This document shows, one piece after another, positions 1-13,300 of a DNA stretch of 64,000 bases. Each line of letters opens with the position of its first letter. Within the stretch, counting starts at the first letter, position 1. Origin of the DNA: Arion vulgaris (Eukaryota > Mollusca > Gastropoda > Stylommatophora > Arionidae); assembly GCA_020796225.1 (NCBI GenBank), contig CM036775.1:14770375-14834374 (forward strand). The letters run 5' to 3'. The notes under the pieces were generated by a model. It was not told where the DNA came from and ran no database searches. It worked only from the letters and a program-made list of their open reading frames with translations. A program made the position numbers and the translations under genes.

Positions 1-99
1 CTTGTTGGACATCGGTCAGGAGAATTGTGCATTTTATTTGTATGTATCTTTATCGTATTTCCGTAATTGCACTGCTACCACTACCAGTAGTTTCCTCTC

Positions 100-835
100 C
101 CGATCCCTGCCCCTCTTAGCCAGACCAGAACCAGAGTCTGTTTCCAGGGTCACAGCGTGGAGGTTAGGGGCAGGGTCTTGGTTAGCGCGCCCCTCGCTAA
201 CCCTGGCTCATGTTACCACCATGACCTCATGAGCCTTTTGACCCCTGTTGTTTTAAGGGACTCCGTCCCTCCGTACAGCTTCTCAAAGCTCGGTGTTATT
301 GGGCCAGGTTTGTTTCCTTAAGCTTGCTATTTTTTGATAGTCTTGCAGTATGTGTTCTGCCGCCATTTCACAGGGGCACAGGCTAGTTGTGCCGATTTAA
401 AATTTGTTAAACATATGGGCTCGAAGCTTGTTGTGGCGGTCGGAGGCGGAATATAGCAACTTGTTCGCTACGGGACAGACCATAGTACCCATCACTTATG
501 CTGTGTTGTGGGTGGTCTTTTGACCACTTTAATTTATACTGCCAGCTGATGGTTGTTCTGGCCTTCTCATAGCTGATCTCGTGATCGATCTGCGGTAATC
601 ACCCGCCTTCTTTGACTAGCCTGTCGGCTTCCTCATTACCGCTTATTTTGCAGTGTGATAGTATCCATTGAATGACTGTGCATTTAAGTGAGTTTACTAG
701 TACACAGAGGATCGCTTTTAGCTCGTTGAGCTCTGTTTTAACAACGCTGTTAAGTGCCGTGATAACCGAGAGGGCATCGGTGAATATCACAGTTAATAAT
801 CTGAAACCTTTATCTGATGGAGGAAACCGCACCTG
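100..835 (-). mobile_element. Non-LTR retrotransposon RNase H and C-terminus
   Basis: Minus-strand reading: VIFTDALSVITALNS, then VIQWILSHCKISGNEEADRL (RNase H), and after decay KLLYSASDRHNKLRAHMF and CEMAAEHILQD. No intact frame. Confidence 0.7.
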
Positions 836-910
836 ATATCAGATTTCTCTCTTCAATGATACAATTCCTTTCTCTGAGAATACACTGTAAACACATTTTG
901 AATTATATCT

Positions 911-1025
911 CATGGGTTATCATGAACACAACCTTGGCCAATACAAATAAAATACTACAATAGTAACGTAAAGGAAATGTCTCGGCCAATACAAATAAAA
1001 TACTACAATAGTAACGTAAAGGAAA
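911..1025. repeat. 47-bp minisatellite, left part
   Basis: Two units of GGCCAATACAAATAAAATAC... ending GTAACGTAAAGGAAA. It continues at 2898-3065 on the other side of the Penelope insertion. Confidence 0.8.
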
Positions 1026-2888
1026 TCAAAATTCATAAACTCTACAATCCCGGTAGGCCAATCGTTTCTGCTTGCTCTTGCCCTACGGAACACATCTCGA
1101 ATTCCTTGATAGCATCTTTAATCCCATAGTCGCCACACTCCCGTCATTTTTGAAGGATACAAACCACGCTTTGTCTGTCTTTTCTACCATTGAGTTGCTA
1201 CCGAGAGAACCTACCGTCTATTCCTCCTTGATGTGTGCTCATTGTACACTTCTATACCTCATCCTGACGGCCTTATAGCTCTCAGTTCTTTCTCAATAGG
1301 AGAACTAATCCACTTGTGTCAACTTCTGCTCTCCTTCGTCTTGCGGAACTAGTTCTCACTCTTAACTCCTTTCAGTTTAATGACCAATTCTTTGAGCAGA
1401 TCAGTGGGGTTGCCATGGGTACTAAAATGGGACCTAGTTATGCTTGTCTTTTCATGGGTTATCTTGAACACCTAGTATGGACTACATATGATGGCCCCCT
1501 TCCGTCTGTCTATCACAGATACATTGATGACTGTATTGGCATCACTGATATGCCTGAAGCCGATTTGTCACGCTTCATTAATTTCATTAATGTTTTCAAC
1601 CCTTCTATTCGTTTTACTTCTCACATCTCCACTACTTGTGTCAACTTTCTTGACATTACTATCACCTTAGCCTATCCTATCACTACATCAGTATATTCAA
1701 GCCTACTGATGCCATAGTTTTCCTCTATACTTCTTCCCATCCCGGGCTTGTCGTGACTCGCCATTCTCCAGCTCTTACGCCACCGTCGCCTTTGTAGTGA
1801 GGGATGATTTTCTTGAAAAGAGCTGGAGATGCTTTTTGTGGCGCCTATACCCGGAGAGGTGCTTGTCTGCTATGCATGAGTTCAGAAAATCACTCGCCAG
1901 CAGGCCCTTACCAGTCAGCATAGGACTACTAACTCTGACAGGTAAACTTATCTTAATTTACCACCCCCATAGTTCCCTGGTGAAAAATGTTTCATTCCGT
2001 CATCTGTCTCTCCTTAGATCAGATCCTGAGACCCGTTCTGTTTTCCCCACTTCCTTTGGTGTCTTACAGGCGGGACAGAAGTTTTAAGGATATGTTGGTA
2101 CACAGTGCCTTAAGCCCAATACCCAGACTCATTTGCTTTTGTCCAGTGTGGTGTCGGCGTTGCAACCGTGTGCATGTGATACAGGCGTTGCTTATCTTTT
2201 CCTTACACGTTTCTTATTGTGATGGGTTCACATCGAGTCCGTAATCTTATCTATGCCATTATCTGTAAGCGGTGTAACAAGGCTTATATCGGTGAGACAG
2301 GCAAGAGGCTCAGTGACCGATTCGCCCCAACACTTACGCGACATACGCCAATGCTCTGTGACCCCTGTGACCACCCATTTCAATGATACTGGCCATTTAG
2401 GTCTCCGATGTCCCGAGTCACAGCCATCCCATCATGTTCCTCTGATGATGCTAGTCGATTTGCTCTGGAGAATCGGTTGATTTCTTTGTATGGTACCTTG
2501 CGACCACCTTGGCTCAACGTATTACATTCCTATGCTTCTTAGTACTTTCTCTTCCCATGCTTTGTAATCTATATGGGTATATGTTGCATGTATTCAAGTT
2601 ATATATTTACTAGATGTTTCATTGTTTCTTTTCCTTTCTATTTCTAGTTTTTATGTGTTTTTGTGTTACATTTATTTCGTTATTCGTTTTATTCCAGATT
2701 TTCCTTAGATACGTTTGTATTTGGTCGTCCGTTTTTGTTTCATTTAATTTGTCATTCCTGTTTGTTTGTTTGCTTGATAAAGGCCTTGTTGGTGGAAACG
2801 TTGCTGTATTTTGTCATTGTTTTTGTAATTTGTAAAACTACAGTACTTTGAATTCATGTTTTGCAATCAAATAGTTTTACTGCATTCC
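1026..2888 (+). mobile_element. Penelope-like element, decayed, with GIY-YIG end
   Basis: RT remnant near 1316-1715 contains VAMGTKMGPSYACLFMGYLE and the YIDD active-site motif, as in Penelope-like reverse transcriptases. Near 2235-2560 an IYAIICKRCNKAYIGETGKR segment followed by HFNDTGHLG is the GIY-YIG endonuclease. Several frameshifts separate the pieces. The 3-prime end carries GCTTGATAAAGGCC and a GGAAACGTTGC block. The element sits inside a 47-bp minisatellite (911-1025 and 2898-3065). Confidence 0.8.
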
Positions 2889-2897
2889 ATATATATA

Positions 2898-3065
2898 TAC
2901 TAAATAAAATACTACAATAATACGTAAGAAATGTCTCCCGCCAATACAAATAAAAAAACTACAATAAAAAAACGTAAGAAATGTCTCAGCCAATACAAAT
3001 AAAATACTACAATAAGTAAAGGAAATGTCTTGGCCAATACAAATAAAATACTACAATAGTAACGT
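2898..3065. repeat. 47-bp minisatellite, right part
   Basis: Three to four units of the same CAATACAAATAAAATACTAC repeat as at 911-1025. Confidence 0.8.
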
Positions 3066-3066
3066 A

Positions 3067-3490
3067 ATGGTAATGTATAAACATGAATCATGTATAGAAT
3101 CATGGACAATGAATAAACAATCAATACGATCATTGGAAGCCACAGAGATGTGGTTTTACAGAAGAATGTTGAAAATTCCATGGACAGCGAAGAAAACAAA
3201 TGAGGTTTTAAATCAGGCCTGCACACAGAGAAACCTCAAAAGAATAAGAATCCGACAATCAAGGTTCTTCTAGCATATAATGCCGAAGAGAAGGTTTAGA
3301 ACATTTGGTAACAACAGGTAAAATTCAGGGAAAGAGAGATCGTGGAAGACAGAGAGAGAAGTTGTTGGATTTCCTGACAACATGGTTCGACAAAAGATCG
3401 ACGTCAGAACTGATTACATGCACCAAGCAAAGAGAGTTGTGGAGAGATATGATCGCCTACGCCGGCAGGCATGGCACTTGATTGATTGAT
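3067..3490 (+). mobile_element. Non-LTR retrotransposon RT C-terminal tail
   Basis: Reads CIESWTMNKQSIRSLEATEM then WFYRRMLKIPWTAKKTNEVL, followed out of frame by GLEHLVTTGKIQGKRDRGRQ. This RRML-IPWT and GKRDRGRQ pattern is the C-terminal end of RTE/jockey-type endonuclease-reverse transcriptases. Ends in TTGATTGATTGATA, a TTGA tail. Confidence 0.75.
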
Positions 3491-3601
3491 AAACTCACTG
3501 ACAGATGAGCATCTTAGGTTATACAATACTGTCAGTGCTGTAAATTTTGATCATATTTAAAAAAATTGTTTGAAGTATTAAATGTCATAACAAAAATATG
3601 A

Positions 3602-4075
3602 GGGACCTCTATGGCGTAGATGTTAGGTGCTCACCTCTCGTTCCAAAGGTACTCTGTTCACTACCTTGTGGAGCCATCAGGATATTTTTCCAGAGATCAC
3701 TGATCTCAGTGTAGGTGAGATCAAGTTCCTAGTTCTGTCAAAAACGGGTGATAAAATGTAGGTTCTATGTTTAATTTGAGCAGGTAAAAGAACCCTTGGC
3801 AGTTAAAAACTCGAGAAGAGCAAACTGAAAAGCTACTACCCTGGCAGTTAAAAACTCGAGAAGAGCAAATTGAAAAGCTACTACCCTGGCAAAATTCATT
3901 ACAAAGATTAAAAGTTACATTTTACAAAATAATCTCACCATCTACAAAATTACATCGGGACCTCGCCAGTGCTAAGGAGTTCCTGCACTACCGCTGAAAT
4001 TTTCATCTGTAAGAAAGAAATCGGAGCACACATGGTTACTCACTGAAGTGCAATGATGATGGTCCTATCAATCAA
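3602..4075 (+). mobile_element. SINE-A, near full length
   Basis: tRNA-like head TATGGCGTAGATGTTAGGTG, conserved GTAGGTGAGATCAAGTTCCT block, GATCGGAGCACACATGGTTA-type end and ATCAATCAATA tail. At least 11 copies of this family occur in the window. Confidence 0.8.
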
Positions 4076-4270
4076 TAAAAATATGAAACTTTGATAATAT
4101 TCTTTCTCATTCATTTATTAATGTAAATATTAATATATCTTTTGTCTGTACACAAAAGGTTAACCGCCATGATCTCTTGATCAACGGTCACTATTTCTCC
4201 ACAAAATAAAATGTTTAGCATTACATGTTTTACAAAAATCATAAAAAATAAACTATGGCACAGATAAAAA

Positions 4271-5165
4271 TAAAAACTGTATCACAAATATACGCAACAA
4301 ATGAGCAAACTGTGAAAACCACATTCAACTTTCAAAATGTGTTACAAACTGAACATTGTCAATATTTTTTAAAGAATATGTTATACATTTTGTTTACAAA
4401 AATAAAAAGCCCAACAATTGTTACTGCCTGTAATACTGATTGGCAGTATAAGTGGGACAGGTGTCTTAGGAATTTAATGGCTCGTGCAGCCACTGCAAAA
4501 GTTTTGGGGTTAGGATTTTTTAAATGCCTCGACAGAAAAACCCATTGGCATTACCGAGGATTGAACCCGAGTCTCCTGTATGGGAACCTTCGCTCTAATC
4601 CATTTGGCCAGACGCTCGACCTATTCAAAATCATGTATATAAATGAGAACTGTATTACAAATATACACAACAAATGAGCAAACTGTATGAAAATCACATT
4701 AAACTTTCAAAATGTGTTACAATCCGAACATTGCCAAAATATTTTTTTCCAGAAATACATGTTTTAAATAAAAAAAAAACCAACTGTCATTACTACTTTT
4801 AAAACAGCTTTTAAGGCAGTATAAGACATGGGGAGGAAACATGCGTCGTAGAAATTTAATAGCTGCATGGCTAATGCAGCTACTGCAAAATTGTTCAGGT
4901 TAGGATTTTTTAATGCCCCAACAGAAAAAAATAACTTGTTAGCCTTACCGGGATTGAATCCGGGTTTCGCATGGGGCCAGCGCTCTTAATTAATTGTGAG
5001 CCCGACCTATTCAAAATCACCGATTAAAATTAAAACTGTATCACAAATATCTACAATAAATGAACATAATGAGAAAATCATATGACAAAGTCAAAATGTT
5101 TTACGAATCGAACACTGACAATACTTTTTGTGAGAATGGCATGTTTAAGAAAATGCAACAAATAT
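4271..5165. repeat. 380-bp tandem repeat carrying a tRNA-like sequence
   Basis: Unit 1 4271-4648, unit 2 4649-5033, partial unit 3 5034-5165, each starting AACTGTATCACAAATAT or close. Each full unit has an antisense tRNA-like block (ACCGAGGATTGAACCCG, a B-box on the minus strand). A related single block is at 24940-25130. Confidence 0.7.
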
Positions 5166-5310
5166 ATTCAAAGTACTCTTCTGTAGCATTTGCACTCAAC
5201 GGCATTAATGATCCCCGTTGCTTTGTCAATGGTCCATGTCTCACAACCATATGTTGCCAAGGGAAAATGCAGGCTGTTAAACACTTAATTTAACAAAAAG
5301 AAATCTGGCT
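5150..5310 (-). mobile_element. RT tail fragment
   Basis: Minus-strand reading FPLATYGCETWTIDKA then NAVECK, a piece of the conserved YGCETWT region of non-LTR reverse transcriptases. Confidence 0.55.
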
Positions 5311-5695
5311 GAACAGATGGGCCATGGGAGACACGGGAAGAGAGGTGTACAGCCATATGGCCAGCCCTAACCTTAATGACAACATCAACCACCTTACAAG
5401 AAGAGATCAGAGCACCATTTTAGACTCCGAACCCAACACATAACAATTAATAATCACTTGAACAGAATTTAACCACAACACACTCCAGAGTGCCAGCTGT
5501 GTGCACATCATCATGAAACCATTCACCACCACCTCTTCAGGTGTCAAGCACTAGATGACATCAGAAAGACCCTCCTTCCTCCAAGGCCAGATAAATGCAA
5601 CACATTATACGGAACAAAAAAAACAACTTACACATGCAGATACCACTACATAGCATTGAGCTGAAGAGCAAGAACTCAAGTGCCGCTGGATCATT
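5310..5695 (+). mobile_element. Non-LTR retrotransposon C-terminal fragment
   Basis: Contains CQLCAHHHE-type decayed finger-like segment, then LLPPRPDKCNTLYGT-like and CRYHYIALS-like residues across frames. A matching 135-bp piece lies at 55290-55425 on the minus strand. Confidence 0.55.
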
Positions 5696-5699
5696 GAAG

Positions 5700-6350
5700 A
5701 AGAAATACTGAATTTTTGTTCTTATGTCAGTTCCCTTCCATAGGTTAGTTCTGTTATAGTTGTAAGTGGTGATCCATGAGGGGGGGGGTCTATTGCTTGG
5801 TTTGATAATGTGCTAGTGTTTTGTTTTATCCATATTGTCCATTTGATGTTCCTAAGTACGATGGTGTATCTAGATCAACATCTCTTTCATTCAACGGTAA
5901 AATATATCAAACTAACATGGTGTATTCATTTCATATTCCTTTAATCAGATGTTACAATTTGTGGACAATACACACACAAGTCCGTCAGTATCCACTGTTG
6001 ATATCTGTCTCTCTATGTTGTCACTATGTTACTAAGCAGTACTAACAATTCTACGTCAACTAGTTTCACTATGACAATGTCTCGTTCTAGTGTTGCTTTC
6101 TGCTTATAATGGGCAGTTTTGGTGTGCAAACACTAAGTCTCTACTTATCTCCCTTTTACAAGCCTACCTCTATCTAAACTACCTGTCTAATCTGTTAGCT
6201 GCTACCTTGGAGCTGGGGGCAACTACAGTTCTTTTAGTTTTTACAGAAGAGTACTTAGAATATCATGAACAGAGAAAAGAATGATGATGAAAAGAAGAAA
6301 GTACAAGTAGATGATGAAACAGAGATATAAAGAGAAGTACGATAAAACAT
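5700..6350. other. No recognised feature
   Basis: AT-rich sequence with short open frames and a G run (5779-5788). I see no splice-bounded exon or repeat here. Confidence 0.4.
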
Positions 6351-6615
6351 AGGTCCTGTGTTCAAGTTGAGCATGCAAAAGAACACTTGGCAGTTCAAAA
6401 TCAAGAAGAGCAGGCTGGAAAGCCGCTACCATGGCAAATTTCATTAGAAAAGATTTAAAAAAATTCCTGCAAAATATTTTCACCATCTTCTAACTTACAT
6501 GGTGCTACGGAGTTCATGCACTGCCGCTGAGATCTTCCTGTGTAAGAAAATGATCATAGCATAGATTGTTACTCACCAAAGTGCAATGATGATGGTCCAA
6601 TCAATCAATCAATTC
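6350..6615 (+). mobile_element. SINE-A, 5-prime truncated
   Basis: Starts near the GTAGGTCC...GTTCAAGTTGAGCATG block and runs to the TCAATCAATC tail. Confidence 0.75.
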
Positions 6616-6619
6616 TAAG

Positions 6620-7075
6620 ATGACAAAATAATTCCTCTCGTCCGTATACTTTACATAGGACCTGGAAGCAATTTCTCCTTACCGCTCTATCCTGAGCGAC
6701 TCGCTCAATCTCCTTCACGGAACTGAGACCGATATTTCCTGCCTCTCTCATCAAAGTTCATTTTAGGTTCTCCTTAGGTTGTCCTCTCTTACATGAGCCC
6801 TTTGCATTGCATCCCACTTCAATGCTTGATTTGACATTCTCGGATCATTTCTTCTCAAGGTGTGTCCAACATATCTCCATCTTCTCATTCTTATAACAGT
6901 TGTTATTAGTGGTTGACTAGACATTTCTCTGATTTCATCACTTCTCCTGAATTCTTTCCATTTTATGTTTGCAGACATCTATTTTCAAATGCATACAACT
7001 TACTTTCTACATCTTTAGTTATTTTCCAACTCTCGCTGGCATATGTTAGGGTTGATACAACATTTGAATTGAAAA
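6620..7075 (-). mobile_element. Non-LTR retrotransposon RT C-terminal tail
   Basis: Minus-strand reading: WKEFRRSDEIREMSSQPLIT then RMRRWRYVGHTLRRND and NQALKWDAM. The RRWRYVGHxLRR motif is typical of RTE/jockey C-termini. It lies just beyond the CHEK2 3-prime end. A smaller piece of the family is at 10160-10320. Confidence 0.75.
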
Positions 7076-7239
7076 TTGTAAGATGACATGGCAGCACAAA
7101 AATTAGTATATGAAACAATTTGACATAAACTGTATAATTATTATCTAAAACGAATGCCTAATTATATATATATATATATCTGTATCTGCATCATGATGGA
7201 TGGCATATGAGGTTTAACAACAAGTTCCCTGAAAGCTGG

Positions 7240-7314
7240 CTAGTCATCCTGTGAAGTTTTTCTTTTCTGGCTTGGTTCATCACTACCATCTGTTGCCTTT
7301 CTCTTTGGCACAGG
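7240..7314 (-). CDS. CHEK2: CHEK2 exon 16 (C-terminus, nuclear localisation signal, stop)
   Basis: Acceptor ATCTCACAG. Encodes [20 protein letters not shown] then SQDD and TAG at 7242-7240. KRK and KRK separated by about 11 residues form a bipartite nuclear localisation signal, in the place where vertebrate Chk2 has its C-terminal basic signal. No clear AATAAA was seen downstream. Confidence 0.88.
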   Translation of the reverse strand, partial: PVPKRKATDGSDEPSQKRKTSQDD

Positions 7315-10300
7315 CTGTGAGATGGAAAATAGGAAAGAATTGTCATTGATCATGAGAGATGTATTCTTCATAATATATCAGATTGTGAGAGATGGATGTT
7401 GATATTGTTACAGCCGAAAAGACCGAAATACCAAATATGCGAAAAGATTGATTAATCAACATCAACTGATGTGTCAGGCCATTGGACACTGCTGGATTTG
7501 TTGAGGCGGGGATCGGAGTGCCTATGGACATGTCCAGAGTGCTATGATGATAGTTCCCATATAACTGATATGCCCGCGTGTTGCCGGGGCCCAAAGGGAG
7601 CAAAGAATAGTAACACTCCGACTTACAAGACATGTCGTAAGAGACGACTTTATTAGAATTCTTACAATTCTTTTAACAGAATTCTTACAATTCTTTCACC
7701 CAAAATTCTTACAAACCTTCCAACAGGAATTCTTACAATTCTTTTATCATAATTATTACAATTATTTTATCAGAATTCTTACAAATCTTCCACCAAAATT
7801 CTTACAAATCTGTCACAAAAATTCTTACAATTCCCATTCACTTGTCTAATTCCTTACCAGTTTTGGAGGTCTCATTTCTTCAGAGTTTGGGTACATCAGG
7901 GCATTTGCTCTAGTCTTAACTTCATCATCCTACAATTCAAGAAATGAGAGAACTGTAATAAGGTGTTAGAGTTATGCTTTATCTGGATATTTTTCTAGAG
8001 ATCCCTGATCTCAATGTAGGTGAGATCGAGTTCCTAGTCCTATCGGAGACGGACGATAAACGTAGGTCCCATGTTCAAATTGAGCATGTAAAAGAACATT
8101 TGGTAGTTCAAAATTGAGAAGAGCAGGCTGGAAAGCCACTGCCTGGGCAAAATTCATTAGAAAAGATTAAAAATAAAATCCTACATAAATATTTTCACCA
8201 TCTTCAAAATTACACCGGGGACCCGCTACGAAGTTTGTGCACCGCAGCTGAGATCTTCCTGTGTAAGAAAGAGATCGAAGCACACATGGTTACTCACACC
8301 GATGATGATGGTACTATATCAATCAATCTGGAACAAATATTGAAAATTGTCAGACTTAATAACCATGGCAGGACAGACTGATTCGTAGATGTTTATCTCT
8401 CTTTTTTTTTTTTTTAAGTTTAGTCGTCGGTTACCATCACTGCACGTCGAACAAATCAGTCCATAAGTACTCCGATCTCTCCCTCAGTATGTCCATCAGC
8501 GTGTGGTGACTAACGACACCGGTTCTTTGTTGGTTTACAATTCTTCTTTGTCTGCCAGCATAGCGTTCTTGTCGAGCTACACCATACCTAACTTTGAGTT
8601 CTTGCAGTCTGGTTAGTGTTGTAGATTTATCTCTTTGTGTATGTGGTTAAACAAACCATGGTTTTACTAGTTTATTTGGTGTCGGAAATTTTGATGTTTC
8701 ACTTCTTCTACTTATTCTTTTGCCATCACAATGTTATTGATATAAGGGAAGACTGCAGTAAAACTATGTAGCAATGGCGAAACATGTAAAAACAAAGTAC
8801 TTTAGTTTTACAAAAACAATACACAGCAACATTTCGACCAAAAGGTCTTTATCAAGCAAACGATACAAGAGAGGTGAAGAATTTCACTCCTCGACAACAC
8901 ATAGAGTCAAGAGGAACTTATTGTTTGACTCTACGTGTTGTGTGGGAAGTGAAATTCTTCGCCTCTCTTGTATCCTTTGCTTGATAAAGACCTTTTGGTC
9001 AAAACGTTGCTGTGTATTGTTATTGTAAAACTACAGTCCTTTTACGTGTTTCGCCATTGCATCACATGTTACCAGGTTGTTTCTGAGTGTCGAGGTTTAC
9101 TGTTTTTATTAAGCACTGTTCTAGTTGTTCAGGTGAGTTATTTTTCTTTTTTGGACAGGATTCTGCTATGTCGTCTATCTTTTTCGTGGTCTTCCTCTCG
9201 CCTTGTTTCCTGATGTTCTGTTGTAGAAGACTGTGTAGTTTGGTTGCATTCTTATTAAGCGGCCGGAACCATTCATTCTTTGTTTCTCAATGTAACTCTA
9301 TGTTGACTCAATGTAACTTAATGTAAAGAACCTGTGGCAGTTGACAATCAATAAGAGTATACTGAAAGTTGCTGCCGAGCAAAATTCATTAAAAAGATTT
9401 TGTTTTTAAACTCGTGCAAAAATGATTCACCATCTTCAACATTACATCGGGGACTCTCGCAGGAGCTAGAGAGTGCACTGTCGCTGAGATCTTCCTGTGT
9501 GAAGAAGATATTGGAGAACACATGGTTATTCACTAAAGTGCAATCATGGCTTGCGCAGAAGATATTCTTTGCTCAGTCCACAGATGATTCTTCTTCTTTG
9601 TTGAACGCTCGATATCGACTACTTGTTAAACCACTCTTTGTGATTTGTTTGTGATCCGAGCCTAAGACCAATTGTACGTTGTGTTAGTTATGTGCCAACA
9701 AGTAGGCCAACGCACCCCATTTCTGTTACACTTTTTATTTACTAGGGTAGCTTCTTTAGGCCCCTAACGTATTGCTTTTTACAACATGCCTTGTAGGTCA
9801 CAGTGTTACTATTCTTTGCTCCTTTGAGGGTTCCAGCAACACACGGATGGACCAGGGTGATTCAAGATAGAAGCAAATATAAACCTACCTTCATCCATGG
9901 ATGATTTAAGATATCAGCAAATGTTATCCGTTTCTTAGGATCCACTACCATCATCTGCTTTATAAGATCAACAGCTGCAAGATAAATGTAAAATGATATC
10001 CGTAACTCTTTTGTAGCAGTTATTTCTTAAGTTTTACACAGTTAATTCTCTCTTCTCATATCCCAACACAGTTAATTTCTCTCTCTCGCTGATCCCAACA
10101 CAGTTAATTCTCTTCTCTCACAATCCCAACACAGTTAATTCAAGAGAGGTAAAAGAAACAATTTTTAAAAAAATCATCATACATAATAATTCCTCTCTGA
10201 TCGTTATATGTTACATAGGAACTGCAAGCAATTTCTCCATACCGCTCTATCCTGGGCAACTCACTCAATCTCCTCCATGGAAGTGTGACCGATAGTTCCT

Positions 10301-13300
10301 GCCTCAAAATATCATAACTACTCACCAATAAATAAACATATATATATATGTGTAACAAGAAGAGACCGGTTGAGAAATGAAGACATCAGGAAAAAGTGGG
10401 TACAACATCAGTACTAGACTTCATCAAGAAACAACAAATTAAATGGTTCGCCATGTAAGCAGATTACCATCAGACAGTGCATCCCAAAGAGCAATGCTGC
10501 TCCGATACAATGGGTACAAAGCAACAGGCCGGCCACGCAAAAGATGGACCTCAGAGATAACAGAGGCGATGAAAGAGACTATCTACGAAGCGCATACTAG
10601 GGCCCGTTTGAGAAATCTCTTCCTGACCTGGGCCTGTGAGGCATACAGATTCGAGAAGAAAGATAATATAGATATATATATCTTATTATAAACTAATTTG
10701 AAGACAACTGGACAACGTATTAGAAGAACAAGGTTAAAAAGTAATAGAAGTGAAACCAGAAAGACTTCTTATAAGGGAAATAACTCGAATTGTGCAGTGT
10801 TCTATGAATGGCGTTCAACTGAGATACGCTGTGCCGCAGTGTGTGGCGATTGATGTGGAAAGAGTTAAAGCCAGGCAGACAAAACTAACAATATTTTGGG
10901 CACTAAACAGATTTACTAAGATTATCATTAATCTTCCTGTTTGAAGCTACAGAATAGGATTGGAAATTTACAGTCACCTTCACACACACAAGAGAGGTAC
11001 AACAACACCCGCATAAAGCTGTTATCATCGCTAGCGACGGATAGATATATATATATACATAAGATTGATTGGACTATCATCATTGCACTTCGGTGAGTAA
11101 CCATGTGTCCTCCGATCTCTTTCTTACACAGGAAAATCTCAGCAGCTGTCCCCAATCTCCGCAGCACCAGCAAGGGTTCCCCATGTATGTAGAAAATAGT
11201 GATACTATTTGGTGGAATTTTTCATCTTTCAAATGAATTTTGCCCGGGCAGTAGTTTTCCAGCCTGCCCTTCTCGATTTTGAACTGTCAAGAGCACTTTT
11301 ACGTGCTAAACTTGAACACTGAACTTACATTTTATCGTCCGTCTCCGATAGAACTAGGAACATGATCTCACCTACAATGAGATCAGGAATCTCTGGAAAA
11401 ATATTTATGTGGCTCCAGAAGGTAGCAAAACCACAAAGCAAACACTCAAATATACAAATGTATTCTCCTCCCTTAAGAATCTTCATCATCATCAAATGTG
11501 TGTCCTGACCAGAACTTTGTCACCCCAACAATCCTTTGGAATTTCTCTCTCTCGTAGTCCGGCCTCTGCAGCCGCCATGTTTAAACCATCAGTTACATCC
11601 TGAATCCATCTTCTCCATGGTCTTCCTCTTCTTCTCTTTGCTGGTATGCTTCCTTCGATGATGGGCTTCTTCAGCCATTCATGTCTTTTTATATGTAAAA
11701 ATCTCAATTTTTCTTTCTTATTTGTAGCATCAGCCAGTTTTCTTTGAGCTCTTTCTGGAAGGAAGAATCCTCATACCATAATTTAATTATTAACCCCTCT
11801 TTTCTTTCTTTTGTCCGTCTCTGCTTTTTTGCGTTAGGCGTAACAGGTTCAACTGATGATCGGTTTCCGAGATAATGCACGCTCGGTCACTTGATATGTT
11901 GTGGTATTGTGGAGTTTTAAGATGTCTGTAACTCCATCAACCCATCTTTTCTTGGTCTGCCCCTTCCTTTTGATGATTCCATTTTCAGGTTGTACGCTCT
12001 TGCAACTGGTGTATTCCATGACCAAACCATTTGAGTCTCTGTTTTTCAATAAATCTAATAGCAGGTGTTGTTCCGACTGTTCTTCTAATTTCCTCATTTC
12101 TTATATGGTCTCTTCTTGTTTTATTTACTGCTTTCCTCAAGCATCTCATTTCGCATGTGGTAATTTTCCTATTAATCTTTACATCAGTTAATTAAACATC
12201 TATATTCAGCAAACCTTCTTCTGAAACATCTGTCCAGTACTGCTTAGGAAAAGAGAAATGTCCCCCCGTAATTTGTTTGGGAAGGTCCATATCCTTACGC
12301 TCATCAGAGAAAGGGGGATACCCTGACAACCTATAGATGGAAGAAACTAACATTAAATCTATACAAATATGAGGGGGTGTGTGTGTTATGTATATGATTA
12401 ATGCATATGATTCTTCTTCTTTACTCTTCGCTACTAGAGAGGCATAGGTCCGCAACCAATGTTTTCCAAGCCTGCCTATCCAATGCCATCTTTTCTAGAT
12501 CTCTCTCTCTCATTTTTGCATTCTGTCTCCCTCCTCATAGAGTCCTTCTTCCTCCTCGAGTGGCGAGCTATGGATTTTCTTGGTTGTGGTTTCTGTAGCT
12601 ATATAGTGTTTTTACGATGTGGGGTAGCTAGCACCATGTTCAACTTCCGTAGTCACCTCTTACGACATGCGTAGCATGTAAGAGTGCTGCTATTCTTTAC
12701 ACTCCTAATTTGGTCCCCGGTAACCACTAGGGCGTAATACATATGATTGGCTAGCTACTTGTAAGGAAATAGCAGGGAGAGGGGAAGGAGAGTTTTGCAA
12801 TTTGATACAAAAATTATGATTCTGTACGATTAAACAGACGTTTAATCGAGTCATGGACAATGAACACACAGATTGAAAAATCTTTGAGGGCCACAGAGAT
12901 GAGGTTTTATAGAAGAATGATGAGAATCCCATGGACTGCTAAAATGACTAATGTTGAGGTGTTGAATGAGGTCAAGACACAGAGAAAGCTTATCATCATT
13001 ATAAGAAAGAGACAGTCATGATTTTTCGGGAATGTGATGAGAAGGGGAGGTTTAGAACACATTGTGACAATTGGTAAAATTGAGGGGAGACGAGACAGAG
13101 GAGGAGAGACAGAGAAAATTTTGGATAGCCTCACTTCATGACTTGGAAGAGTATCAACATCTGAGATGTTAGCAAACACCAGAGACAGAGATTTGTAGAG
13201 ATCCATGATCGAATACGCCAGCCGGCACAGCGCCTGATGATGATTAAACATTTCTGAAAACAAATGTCTAAAGATTTTAATTTTCATGTCTGGTGTTATA

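Noticed and set aside
4537..4625. Possible antisense tRNA gene
   Set aside because: Part of a 380-bp tandem unit with diverging copies; box-like words but no convincing cloverleaf.
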